Of a stretch of DNA of 21,124 bases, positions 7,870 through 15,427 are shown piece after piece. Source of the stretch: a virus; the IMG/VR virus record IMGVR_UViG_3300047300_000157, positions 1 to 21,124 of that record. One strand, 5' to 3'. Position 1 is the first letter of the stretch. Each line of letters begins with the position of its first letter. Both the position numbers and the translations under genes were made by a program. Under the pieces are notes generated by a model that had not been told where the DNA came from, did no database searches, and saw only the letters and a program-made list of their open reading frames with translations.

Positions 7870-8211
7870 TTAAATAGTTACTTCTTCAGTTACAGGCTCA
7901 GGAGTCGGTTCCGGAGTTGGTTCAGGAGGAACCGGTGGAACATACTCACCTGTGATAGTTAAGTTTAATTGTGCTGCAATCCAATCCCAAGCAAATGAAT
8001 CTTGTGACCACTCAGCATAAGCCTCTCCCGTCATATTAAGATTGCCTTGTGCTAATTGTGCACCTACTGATGTATCTTCGTTTTCAGCAAATAATCCGTA
8101 CCAAAAAGTAGCAGATGTATTTAATGTTACATTAACTGCATAAGCATTTAATATAGTTGCACTTTGTGTTGTACCACTGTCCCAAATGGATACTGGTTCG
8201 ATTGTTTTCAT
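7870..8211 (-). CDS. Hypothetical virion-type protein with proline-rich tail
   Basis: A 113-aa protein. Residues 1-90 look like mostly beta structure (WDSGTTQSATILNAYAVNVTL, FWYGLFAENEDT) and the C-terminal 25 residues are a Pro/Glu/Thr repeat (PEPTPEPTPEP). The N-terminal half has the character of a fibre-associated or decoration protein, and the tail is probably an extended linker. There is no signal peptide. It is 33 bases after the preceding gene in the fibre operon. I do not recognise a named family. A small structural or fibre-accessory role is inferred from position. Confidence 0.7.
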   Translation of the reverse strand: MKTIEPVSIWDSGTTQSATILNAYAVNVTLNTSATFWYGLFAENEDTSVGAQLAQGNLNMTGEAYAEWSQDSFAWDWIAAQLNLTITGEYVPPVPPEPTPEPTPEPVTEEVTI

Positions 8212-8244
8212 ATTCTATGTTTTAAAGTTTAAAGTTAATAAATA

Positions 8245-8679
8245 TTACGGACAATACGTCTGTCCTGACACAATTTGTATTGATCCATTATAACCTGAAG
8301 GTAGTGTAGTTTGCGATATTCCATTGTAATAATAGAATACTGGGCTACCACTTGGAAGAACATAACGCTGACCTGTTCCTAGTACAGGAGTAATCTTTGT
8401 CCATGCTGCAGGTCCACCTGAGCAATGGTTAAGTTGATAGTAGGTGTAAGTAGATGCTACTAAATTGCTTTTTACTACTAACTGGTTATCAGTCTTTCCA
8501 GATAATGGTGAAGTCTGAATATCAACTGTGGTTAGAGCCCCAAGTTTAGTCACCTCTCTATTACTAGGCACTCCAGGAGGCGGTATCGTTCCAATCTGTA
8601 TAAACACATTGTTATTTACCGCATCTTGAAGATTTGCCCAACTCACACATTGATTACTTGCTATTCCTGCCCAAGACAT
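8245..8679 (-). CDS. Small fibre-associated protein of unknown function
   Basis: A 144-aa beta-rich protein beginning MSWAGIASNQCVSWANLQDAV, with a Pro/Gly hinge at about 32-38 (TIPPPGVP). A second part contains DNQLVVKSNL at about 84-93, followed by a Tyr/Gly/Ser-rich region (FYYYNGISQTTLPSGY) and a Cys-Pro end. It has three cysteines (C11, about C105 and C143), no signal peptide and no membrane segment. Its ATG follows the fibre stop codon as TAATATG, so it is probably translated with the fibre. This suggests a fibre-associated or tip protein, by context only. Confidence 0.7.
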   Translation of the reverse strand: MSWAGIASNQCVSWANLQDAVNNNVFIQIGTIPPPGVPSNREVTKLGALTTVDIQTSPLSGKTDNQLVVKSNLVASTYTYYQLNHCSGGPAAWTKITPVLGTGQRYVLPSGSPVFYYYNGISQTTLPSGYNGSIQIVSGQTYCP

Positions 8680-8680
8680 A

Positions 8681-11600
8681 TTAGTTCAAGTTTAGTTGTT
8701 GTTCTAGTTCTGATACACGTTGCTCTAATCTTGCAATCTTAGCTGTATGCACCTCACGGTAAGAAAGACTTAGTAACCCATCTGTTCCCTTGCTAACTGC
8801 ACTAGGTAGGATATCTTGTACATCTTGAGCATAGTAACCTAACTCTTCTTTACCATTCTTAACATACAACTTAGCCACTACAGATTCAATACCTTTTGCT
8901 TGGTAATTATCTGTGATTAATGTTTTAATTGTAGCATCGGAGCTTTCGTAAAAAGCAGTTGCTGTAACTTGGTTAGTGAATGTTGCAACTCCTGCTGCTG
9001 TTATTCTGAATCTCTCACTTGGTGTAAAGTTGGTATTAGCTGTCAGTCCACTATTTGTATATACTACAAAATTTCCACTTTGTAAACTAATTACAGCAGA
9101 GGTAGTATTATTGCTGTAAAAATAACCGCTATTTTGATAGTAAGAGTCTCCTGATATAAATTTATATCCACCTGCTGCAACTGAGCCAATATAAACCCCA
9201 CTGCCATCAGAATAATCCCTAAATCTAGCATTCCAAAACGGAGCAGGATTCATACCAACATCTATTGTACCACTAGTTGATAAACTTGTTGCAGCATATA
9301 TGGTGCCATTAACATTTAATTTATACCCACTATCCGTTGTTGTTCCTATCAATACGTTCCCCCCGCTAGTGATTCGCATACGTTCGGAGCCGTTAGTAGT
9401 TAAAGCTAAAGGATGATTTGAATCTGTTCCAAAAAAAGTAACTGAACCATCAGAGGAGTTCCAAGAAGAATTTACTCCTATTGAAGTTTCTCGGTTAGCA
9501 ATAACTGAAGGGCCAGAATTTGAAACTACAAGTTTGCCTTGTGTTGGTGTAGTAGTCCCTATGCCGACGTTGCCAGAGGAAGTGATTCGCATACGTTCCA
9601 AAGCCCCAGTTTTAAACATTAAAGCTCCATAACTACTACCATTTTCTTCTAATGTAATCCCAGAAGAAGAAGTATTTATCAATAAATAAGAATTAATTCC
9701 ATCTCCAGGAATACTTCGAAATGCTGCTAAATTACCATAAGAAGCAGAATATACCTCTAATTGTGAAGATAATCCTAATGTTTGTCCTACTATTATTTGT
9801 GATGCCGTAACACTACTCGAAAACGTGGCGGCTCCGCCAGTAAAACTATGCCCATTAGAGTTGCTATAATATGTTTTATTATCAGAAGCTACTCTTCCTA
9901 TATAACCAATTTGAGTACCTGCATTATTTCTAAATCTTAAAACATAATCTCCAGTATTACCTAAATCTTGTACTGTATGATATTGAGAAATAACATCAGT
10001 AATTGCCGTAACACTACTCGAAAACGTGGCGGCTCCAGTGGCAGCTAATTTTAAAGCAGTATTAGGAACACCTGATGTAAAACTTAATCCATTTGCATCA
10101 TTAGTTATATTCCAAGCATATGACACTCCAAATACACCCAAGAATGTAATAGTTGAGTTTGCAGCAGTTGCACCATTACCAACTGTTAAAGCATTTCTAC
10201 TAATTGTGGTACCATTCACATCAAGTTTGTAGCCTGAGTCTGTGGTTGTTCCGATTAGGACGTTTCCATTGGCATTCATTCTCATTATAGGTGAACCTGA
10301 AATGTAATGTATAATGTATCCGCTTGATGTATTTACTAATAATCCACCTGCTGAATCATTTCTAAAATCTGTATAAACAGTGCCTGATGCATCATAAGCA
10401 ATTCGTAATTGTTCTGCAGTATTTACTACAGATAATGTTTTAGCAGGCGAAGTTGTGCCTATTCCTACGTTACTTTGTGTAAGAGTAAGCAAGGATGTGC
10501 TAGAAGCATTGTAGAAATAAAACTTATTATCTCCTGCGGATTGAGCAATACTTGAGCCAACCACCCATTGAGCTGTTGTTGTGCTAATTTGATTACTATA
10601 AAATCTTAATGCTCCCCTTCTGTTGTATGTTGCATCTCCTGATTTAAATACAATTTCTGTAGCACCTCCTGCTGATTCTTCTAGTGTTATAGAAGTAGTA
10701 GAAGAACTACTAACATTTCCTCTAACGTGCAATAATGAAGCAGGCGAAGTCGTTCCTATTCCTACGTTGCCATCTTTTGTTACCCTCATTCGGTTAGCCC
10801 ACGAGCTACCATTATAAGTATAAAAATCTATACCTGCTCCTGCACTTGTGGCTGCCCCTGCTATAATACCTGTTTTATCAGTTGTGTCATATCCAAATTG
10901 TAACCCATTGTCACTAGAAGAAAAATCACCCAAATATGCAATTCTTCTGCCATTTGTACTACCAAATGCAAATGTTGATTGCTGATTAATTGCAAAGGCA
11001 AATTCGACTGATGTCCCTGCATTAATATTTATTCTAGGTACAGTCAATAATCCACTTGTAAGGGTAAGATTATTTGTAAACCTACCCGTACCATTTACAT
11101 CTAGTTTGTAGCCTGAGTCTGTGGTAGTTCCAATTAGAACATTGCCGCCAGTTGTAATATAAAGTCTATCTGTTCCACTTGTTGCAAAAGCTAAATCAGT
11201 ATAAGTACCTGTGCCTCCGCTACCATAAGTAGTAGCAATTCTACCCAGCGTTCCTGTGTGAGCAATAGTTACAACATCACTATTAGGTAGTGCTTGTACG
11301 GCTAAACCTTCGTAATCACTATTAGTAGATTGCTTAATTAATAATTTTACTGCTCCGAACCCTATGGTTCCTGTTGCATTTATAATAACATTGCTTCCAT
11401 TGTCATAGATTAAACTATTAGCAATAGTAGTAGCACCTGTTGCTTTAGGAATATAGTTTGTAGTAAGTGATCCTGTAATAGCATTAACAGGAGTTGTTCC
11501 TGAAGAACCAGATGTGCCACTAGTTCCTGTGGTTCCACTCGTTCCATTAGCACCTGATGTTCCGGAAGTACCGGTTGTACCAGATGTGCCGCTAGTACCG

Positions 11601-14209
11601 CTAACAGTAATACCCGATGTACCCGATGTTCCTGTCGTTCCTGACGTACCTGTCGTTCCTGAAGTTCCTGAACTACCACTTACTCCTGAAGAACCTGACG
11701 TACCTGTAGTACCAGATGTACCAGTCGTTCCTGAAGTTCCTGATGTACCATTAACACCTGATGTACCTGATGTACCTGTTGTCCCACTGCTACCACTAAC
11801 TCCTGAGCTACCTGATGTACCTGAGCTACCGCTTACGCCGCTTGAACCAGAAGTACCTGTTGTACCCGAGCTGCCACTAACTCCACTTGACCCTGATGTA
11901 CCTGTTGTACCAGATGTGCCAGAAGTTCCACTGACTCCTGAACTTCCAGAAGAGCCACTTGTACCAGTTGTGCCACTAGTACCGTTAACACCAGAAGAAC
12001 CAGACGTTCCACTTGTACCCCTTGTACCACTAGTACCACTTGTTCCAGTAGTTCCACTAGTGCCCGAAGTACCACCTGTTCCATTAGTTCCACTTGTTCC
12101 TGATGTACCTGTTGTTCCCGAAGTACCTGAGGTTCCTGTTGTTCCTGATGTACCAGAAGAACCACTTGTGCCACTCGTGCCTGTAGTACCACTTGTTCCT
12201 GATGTTGCAGATGTGCCGCTGCTTCCGCTCGTGCCTGTAGTTCCGGATGTACCCGAGGTTGTACCTACTGCAATACCAATTTGTTTGATATTGGTAATAA
12301 TAGAAGGTGCTGCAGGAACTGAGCCTGTTGCAGCAACAGCTGTTATTTGAACATGATCACTATTAGCACTAAAATAAACCTCGTAATAATCACCCGCACT
12401 TGCACTATCAATAATAGATACAAAAGGAAGTTGCTTGCTTGAGTTAGATACTAATCCTAAAATAGAATCCGTTCTAAGTATATTAGTGCCATTCTTCTTT
12501 AACCAAATATCAACGTCTGCATTTGTGCCTTGTGTTTTCTCAATTTGCAATGAGTAGGCAATCTCATAAATACCTCCATGCTGAACGGTTAGTTGAGAAC
12601 CGCTAAACACAATACCATTACTTAGCTCAACATTGCTATAAGTAATAGCTGTTGGAGTGTTTGCCGCTGTTACAGCTTGTGTAGTTGCACTAGTAAATGC
12701 ACCGTACCAGTTAGCAATACTTGCTCCTGATGATCCGTCAATACCGTTACGACCTGAGGTACCAGAAGTACCAGTTGTACCGCTCGTGCCGCTTGTTGCA
12801 CTCGTACCTGATGTACCTGAAGAACCACTTGTACCTGTTGTACCGCTTGTACCACTTGTACCTGATGTTCCGGTTGTACCAGAACTACCTGATGAACCAT
12901 CTCCACCACTAGCACCATCTAAGTTAACGGTCCAAGAAGAGTATGTTCCACTACCAACTGTTCTGTTTGGTGCAGCAAATTGCAATGAACCTGTTGCAGG
13001 ATTGTAAGATACAATCTCGCACTCTTGATAGTTAGATGTATTATATAAAACAATGATGGATTGAGCTGGCGAATAAGCAAGCCCCACTCCAACTGTTATA
13101 GTTCCAGCATTACCAAGAGTAAAGCTAGAAGTTGATGAAGTATAATATCTATCTCCTGATAATCCTGAACTACCCGATGTTCCTGTAGTTCCGGATGTAC
13201 CACTAGTACCACTGGTTGCAGAAGTACCGGATGTACCACTAGTTCCCGACGTTCCTGTTGTACCAGATGTTCCACTAGTAGCAGATGTACCGGATGTACC
13301 TGTTGTACCGGATGTACCAGTCGTGCCTGAGCTACCTGAGCTGCCACTAGTCCCACTTGTTGCACTAGTTCCGCTAGAACCCGATGTTCCTGTTGTGCCG
13401 GATGTACCCGACGTACCATCAGTTCCATCATAACCATCAATACCTGATGTTCCTGATGTACCACTAGTTCCTGCTGAACCATTAGTACCTGAGGTTCCAC
13501 TAGTACCTGAGGTACCACGTGTACCTGACGTACCGCTTGTGCCATCTGATCCTGATGTGCCTGATGTTCCACTAGTGCCTGATGTAGCTGAAGTACCACT
13601 AGAACCTGAGGTTCCTGTTGTACCAGATGTTCCTGAGCTACCAGATGTGCCTGATGTGCCTGAGCTACCCGAAGTACCTGTTGTACCAGATGTACCGCTT
13701 TCTCCTGAAAACAACCCAAATATAACTGGCTCATCCTCAGTAATTGTACCTGAATTACCTTGTAAGAATACTAAATCTAAAAAATAGTAATCGCCTGTAT
13801 GAACAACAGCTGTAACGCCATATAAGGCATATTCGCTAGGAAACCCAGGGCGAGATACAGCAATTATTCTGTTTAACCAAATCTCTTCAATGTATACACC
13901 TGGCTCTGTATTGGCAAGTGTTAAGAATGATACCTTAATCGTTCCAGCAAGACCGGTTACATCAACAGTGTCAAATGGGTGACCCACTAACTCAAATGTC
14001 TTTGCAGGCTGCTCTCCAAACTCATCATACATTTTGTATGTCCAGTTGAAACTACCTGTATCAATAATACCAACACGATTAAAATAATCGGCTACTGCAT
14101 CTGCTGTAAAGTTTTTGGTTAATTTATCAGGAGTCTGCCAATCTGAACCAATCCATCTGTCTTGACCGGTTACAAATGTATCCCTACTATAGGTTGATAT
14201 TCTTGCCAT
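8681..14209 (-). CDS. Collagen-like tail fibre with C-terminal S74 self-cleaving chaperone
   Basis: An 1842-aa fibre. Residues 1-165 are a likely baseplate anchor, with a KLTKNFTADAVADYF segment. Three Gly-X-Y blocks made almost only of Gly, Ser and Thr span about 169-349, 431-494 and 648-905. Between the first two is a beta module (about 352-425). Between the last two is a C1q/TNF-like globular domain (about 497-645, WYGAF...GIYEIAYSLQI). Residues 930-1750 are fibre modules with repeats such as GNVLIGTTTDSGYKL and GNVGIGTTSPA. The C-terminus is an intramolecular chaperone of peptidase family S74, with a Ser1757-Asp...Lys1762 dyad, YYAQDVQDILPSAV, and a closing coiled coil (REVHTAKIARLEQRVSELEQQL). 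The family trimerises the fibre and then cuts itself off just before the serine. The repeats contain essentially no proline. It is the first gene of the fibre operon, with a possible promoter just upstream. Confidence 0.9.
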   Translation of the reverse strand: MARISTYSRDTFVTGQDRWIGSDWQTPDKLTKNFTADAVADYFNRVGIIDTGSFNWTYKMYDEFGEQPAKTFELVGHPFDTVDVTGLAGTIKVSFLTLANTEPGVYIEEIWLNRIIAVSRPGFPSEYALYGVTAVVHTGDYYFLDLVFLQGNSGTITEDEPVIFGLFSGESGTSGTTGTSGSSGTSGTSGSSGTSGTTGTSGSSGTSATSGTSGTSGTSGSDGTSGTSGTRGTSGTSGTSGTNGSAGTSGTSGTSGIDGYDGTDGTSGTSGTTGTSGSSGTSATSGTSGSSGSSGTTGTSGTTGTSGTSATSGTSGTTGTSGTSGTSGTSATSGTSGTSGTTGTSGSSGLSGDRYYTSSTSSFTLGNAGTITVGVGLAYSPAQSIIVLYNTSNYQECEIVSYNPATGSLQFAAPNRTVGSGTYSSWTVNLDGASGGDGSSGSSGTTGTSGTSGTSGTTGTSGSSGTSGTSATSGTSGTTGTSGTSGRNGIDGSSGASIANWYGAFTSATTQAVTAANTPTAITYSNVELSNGIVFSGSQLTVQHGGIYEIAYSLQIEKTQGTNADVDIWLKKNGTNILRTDSILGLVSNSSKQLPFVSIIDSASAGDYYEVYFSANSDHVQITAVAATGSVPAAPSIITNIKQIGIAVGTTSGTSGTTGTSGSSGTSATSGTSGTTGTSGTSGSSGTSGTTGTSGTSGTTGTSGTSGTNGTGGTSGTSGTTGTSGTSGTRGTSGTSGSSGVNGTSGTTGTSGSSGSSGVSGTSGTSGTTGTSGSSGVSGSSGTTGTSGSSGVSGSSGTSGSSGVSGSSGTTGTSGTSGVNGTSGTSGTTGTSGTTGTSGSSGVSGSSGTSGTTGTSGTTGTSGTSGITVSGTSGTSGTTGTSGTSGANGTSGTTGTSGTSGSSGTTPVNAITGSLTTNYIPKATGATTIANSLIYDNGSNVIINATGTIGFGAVKLLIKQSTNSDYEGLAVQALPNSDVVTIAHTGTLGRIATTYGSGGTGTYTDLAFATSGTDRLYITTGGNVLIGTTTDSGYKLDVNGTGRFTNNLTLTSGLLTVPRININAGTSVEFAFAINQQSTFAFGSTNGRRIAYLGDFSSSDNGLQFGYDTTDKTGIIAGAATSAGAGIDFYTYNGSSWANRMRVTKDGNVGIGTTSPASLLHVRGNVSSSSTTSITLEESAGGATEIVFKSGDATYNRRGALRFYSNQISTTTAQWVVGSSIAQSAGDNKFYFYNASSTSLLTLTQSNVGIGTTSPAKTLSVVNTAEQLRIAYDASGTVYTDFRNDSAGGLLVNTSSGYIIHYISGSPIMRMNANGNVLIGTTTDSGYKLDVNGTTISRNALTVGNGATAANSTITFLGVFGVSYAWNITNDANGLSFTSGVPNTALKLAATGAATFSSSVTAITDVISQYHTVQDLGNTGDYVLRFRNNAGTQIGYIGRVASDNKTYYSNSNGHSFTGGAATFSSSVTASQIIVGQTLGLSSQLEVYSASYGNLAAFRSIPGDGINSYLLINTSSSGITLEENGSSYGALMFKTGALERMRITSSGNVGIGTTTPTQGKLVVSNSGPSVIANRETSIGVNSSWNSSDGSVTFFGTDSNHPLALTTNGSERMRITSGGNVLIGTTTDSGYKLNVNGTIYAATSLSTSGTIDVGMNPAPFWNARFRDYSDGSGVYIGSVAAGGYKFISGDSYYQNSGYFYSNNTTSAVISLQSGNFVVYTNSGLTANTNFTPSERFRITAAGVATFTNQVTATAFYESSDATIKTLITDNYQAKGIESVVAKLYVKNGKEELGYYAQDVQDILPSAVSKGTDGLLSLSYREVHTAKIARLEQRVSELEQQLNLN
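9803..10036 (-). repeat. In-frame 33-bp direct repeat in the fibre gene
   Basis: Bases 9803-9835 and 10004-10036 are identical (33 bp, for example cactactcgaaaacgtggcg). They are 201 bases apart, exactly 67 codons, and both encode the end of an AATFSSSVTA segment. This marks a recent module duplication or recombination within the receptor-binding part of the fibre. Confidence 0.85.
11495..12266 (-). repeat. Third collagen-like Gly-Ser-Thr block
   Basis: The longest of the three Gly-X-Y arrays, about 258 residues of the fibre. Almost every triplet is GTS, GTT, GSS or GVS, with a few GVN, GTN and GTR variants. The register is broken near its distal end by GITVSG. Codons for the same tripeptide vary strongly. 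Confidence 0.85.
12727..12916 (-). repeat. Second collagen-like Gly-Ser-Thr block
   Basis: A short Gly-X-Y array of about 63 residues, from DGASGGDG to GRNGIDGSS. It lies between a beta module and the C1q-like domain and includes one GTS-ATS-GTS interruption. Confidence 0.85.
13162..13705 (-). repeat. First collagen-like Gly-Ser-Thr block
   Basis: A Gly-X-Y array of about 180 residues following the anchor domain. It is mostly GTS/GTT/GSS triplets with a more varied GIDGYDGTDG stretch. It has four of the fibre's six Gly-to-Ala changes in the same GTS-ATS-GTS context. Confidence 0.85.
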
Positions 14210-14235
14210 TGAGAAATTCTTTGCTTATTATCTAA

Positions 14236-14243
14236 CAAAAATA
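14236..14243 (-). promoter_or_regulatory. Possible Bacteroidota -7 promoter box for the fibre gene
   Basis: Read on the minus strand, TATTTTTG matches the Bacteroidota TAnnTTTG -7 box exactly and lies 26 bases before the fibre ATG, in the 45-bp gap after the preceding gene. I see no matching TTTG box about 19 bases upstream, so this is a weak candidate. Confidence 0.3.
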
Positions 14244-14254
14244 CGAAAAAGAAC

Positions 14255-15427
14255 TTATAAATTAATTTTGGTGCCTATCATGCCAAGATAGGATTGAGGA
14301 ATAGTAGGATTGGTGTTGAATCCTGTTTTTAAAGCGAAGTTAAATTTGAAGCGTTTGCTTAGTGCAATATCAAATGATGCTCCTGTCAAAAAGCCTATGT
14401 CATTACTTGTCACAAATACTTTTTGCTTTGTTAGATAACCTGTTGATGATCCTGATACGTATACATCAGGACTAATTGATACGTATCGATTTACCTTGAT
14501 TGGAACAGTGTAGAATAGCATAATATTATTAGACACGTTCATCTCTTCTCCTGCACCTGCAAGCGATAATGTATAGTTGGCTCCTGTGGTGCCATACTTG
14601 CCCATAGGGACAATGTAAGCAGCCGTTCCGAAGCCCAATACATTTCCTGATAAATAAACGCCTGTAACGCCAAAGTTTGATATAGACTCTAGCTTCCCTT
14701 CGTTGAAGTTCATCAACGTATAACGTCCACCTAATGCAAACTGGTCAAAGGTTGACCATATCATTGAGTTAATGCCCCACGATGAGTTACCCATCAAAGA
14801 GGCTTGACTCATCCCAACACTAGCAATGATAGATATTACTTCGCTAGATGGAGCGACCGTAAAATCCGAAGAATAAATAATTGGATTCGACGAAGACGAC
14901 TTGGCTTTGTTCTCGGTTTTCTTGCTTGTTTTGGATTCGGTTTTTTCTTCACTTTTAGATTCTGTTTTAGTTTCTGATTTACTCTCTGTTGTTGTTGATG
15001 CGGGTGTCTCTGTCTTTGTCTCAGCTACAGGAGCTGGGGTTGAAGCAGATGTGGCAGCTGTTGTGGCTGCACTCGTGGCTGCCGACGTAGCTGCTGCGGT
15101 TGCTGTTGCTGTTGCCGAAGTGGTTGCTGCTGCTACTGCTTGGGATACTGCGTTAGCCACTGTCTGCGTTACAGCAATGGTTGCTTGCGGGCATGGATAA
15201 TTAACCGTTAGCTCATTTATCCATGCTTGCAGTGCCCCACTTGTAATATCGTTTGCCGTCACTACCTTGTACTGTCCTCGGTAGACCACGGTAGTTTTGC
15301 CTCCCGCTAATGGTACTACTACAGTTGTCACCTTGCCACTGCACGGATCTACGAACACCTGCGTAAGTGTTTGTGCGTACGTAGTCGTGGCTAAGATAAG
15401 TATGGCTATAGTAGTTATCCATTTCAC
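14255..15427 (-). CDS. Exported protein: signal peptide, Ala/Ser/Thr linker, probable outer-membrane beta-barrel
   Basis: A 390-aa protein with a signal peptide (MKWITTIAILILATTTYAQ, probable cleavage near 18-20). A small N-terminal domain (20-90) has two cysteines, C29 and C79. A long low-complexity linker follows, first Ala/Thr/Ser-rich (about 95-132) and then Lys/Glu/Thr/Ser-rich (about 135-180). The C-terminal 185-390 consists of alternating short strands with Gly and aromatic residues (FALGGRYTLMNF, GFGTAAYIVPMGKYG, RFKFNFALKTGF) and ends GMIGTKINL, which fits an outer-membrane barrel. The start is GTG, overlapping the CsgG-like stop as GTGA. An ATG 5 bases further on is in another frame. 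Its place beside CsgG-like and lipoprotein genes suggests an envelope role in the infected cell. Surface display, receptor masking or export are all possible. Confidence 0.8.
   Translation of the reverse strand: MKWITTIAILILATTTYAQTLTQVFVDPCSGKVTTVVVPLAGGKTTVVYRGQYKVVTANDITSGALQAWINELTVNYPCPQATIAVTQTVANAVSQAVAAATTSATATATAAATSAATSAATTAATSASTPAPVAETKTETPASTTTESKSETKTESKSEEKTESKTSKKTENKAKSSSSNPIIYSSDFTVAPSSEVISIIASVGMSQASLMGNSSWGINSMIWSTFDQFALGGRYTLMNFNEGKLESISNFGVTGVYLSGNVLGFGTAAYIVPMGKYGTTGANYTLSLAGAGEEMNVSNNIMLFYTVPIKVNRYVSISPDVYVSGSSTGYLTKQKVFVTSNDIGFLTGASFDIALSKRFKFNFALKTGFNTNPTIPQSYLGMIGTKINL

Noticed and set aside
8212-8244. A 33-bp gap with a ctttaaactttaaa direct repeat, considered as a promoter or terminator.
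   Set aside because: No stem with a T-run and no promoter boxes at proper spacing. It looks like a simple AT-rich gap.
11514-12350. A 278-codon open frame on the plus strand opposite the collagen-like part of the fibre, with a Pro/Val-rich product.
   Set aside because: It is the mirror of the Gly-Thr-Ser codons read backwards. It gives VPLVP-type repeats, has no start signal, and sits opposite a secure gene.
11833-13734. Several minus-strand frames rich in Val, Gln and Leu (about 80-210 codons) within the fibre gene.
   Set aside because: They are other reading frames of the same low-complexity repeats and lack independent start sites.
14901-15200. A 99-codon plus-strand frame of Val and Ala opposite the exported barrel gene.
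   Set aside because: It mirrors the Ala/Thr/Ser linker codons and lies opposite a gene with a good signal peptide and overlap.
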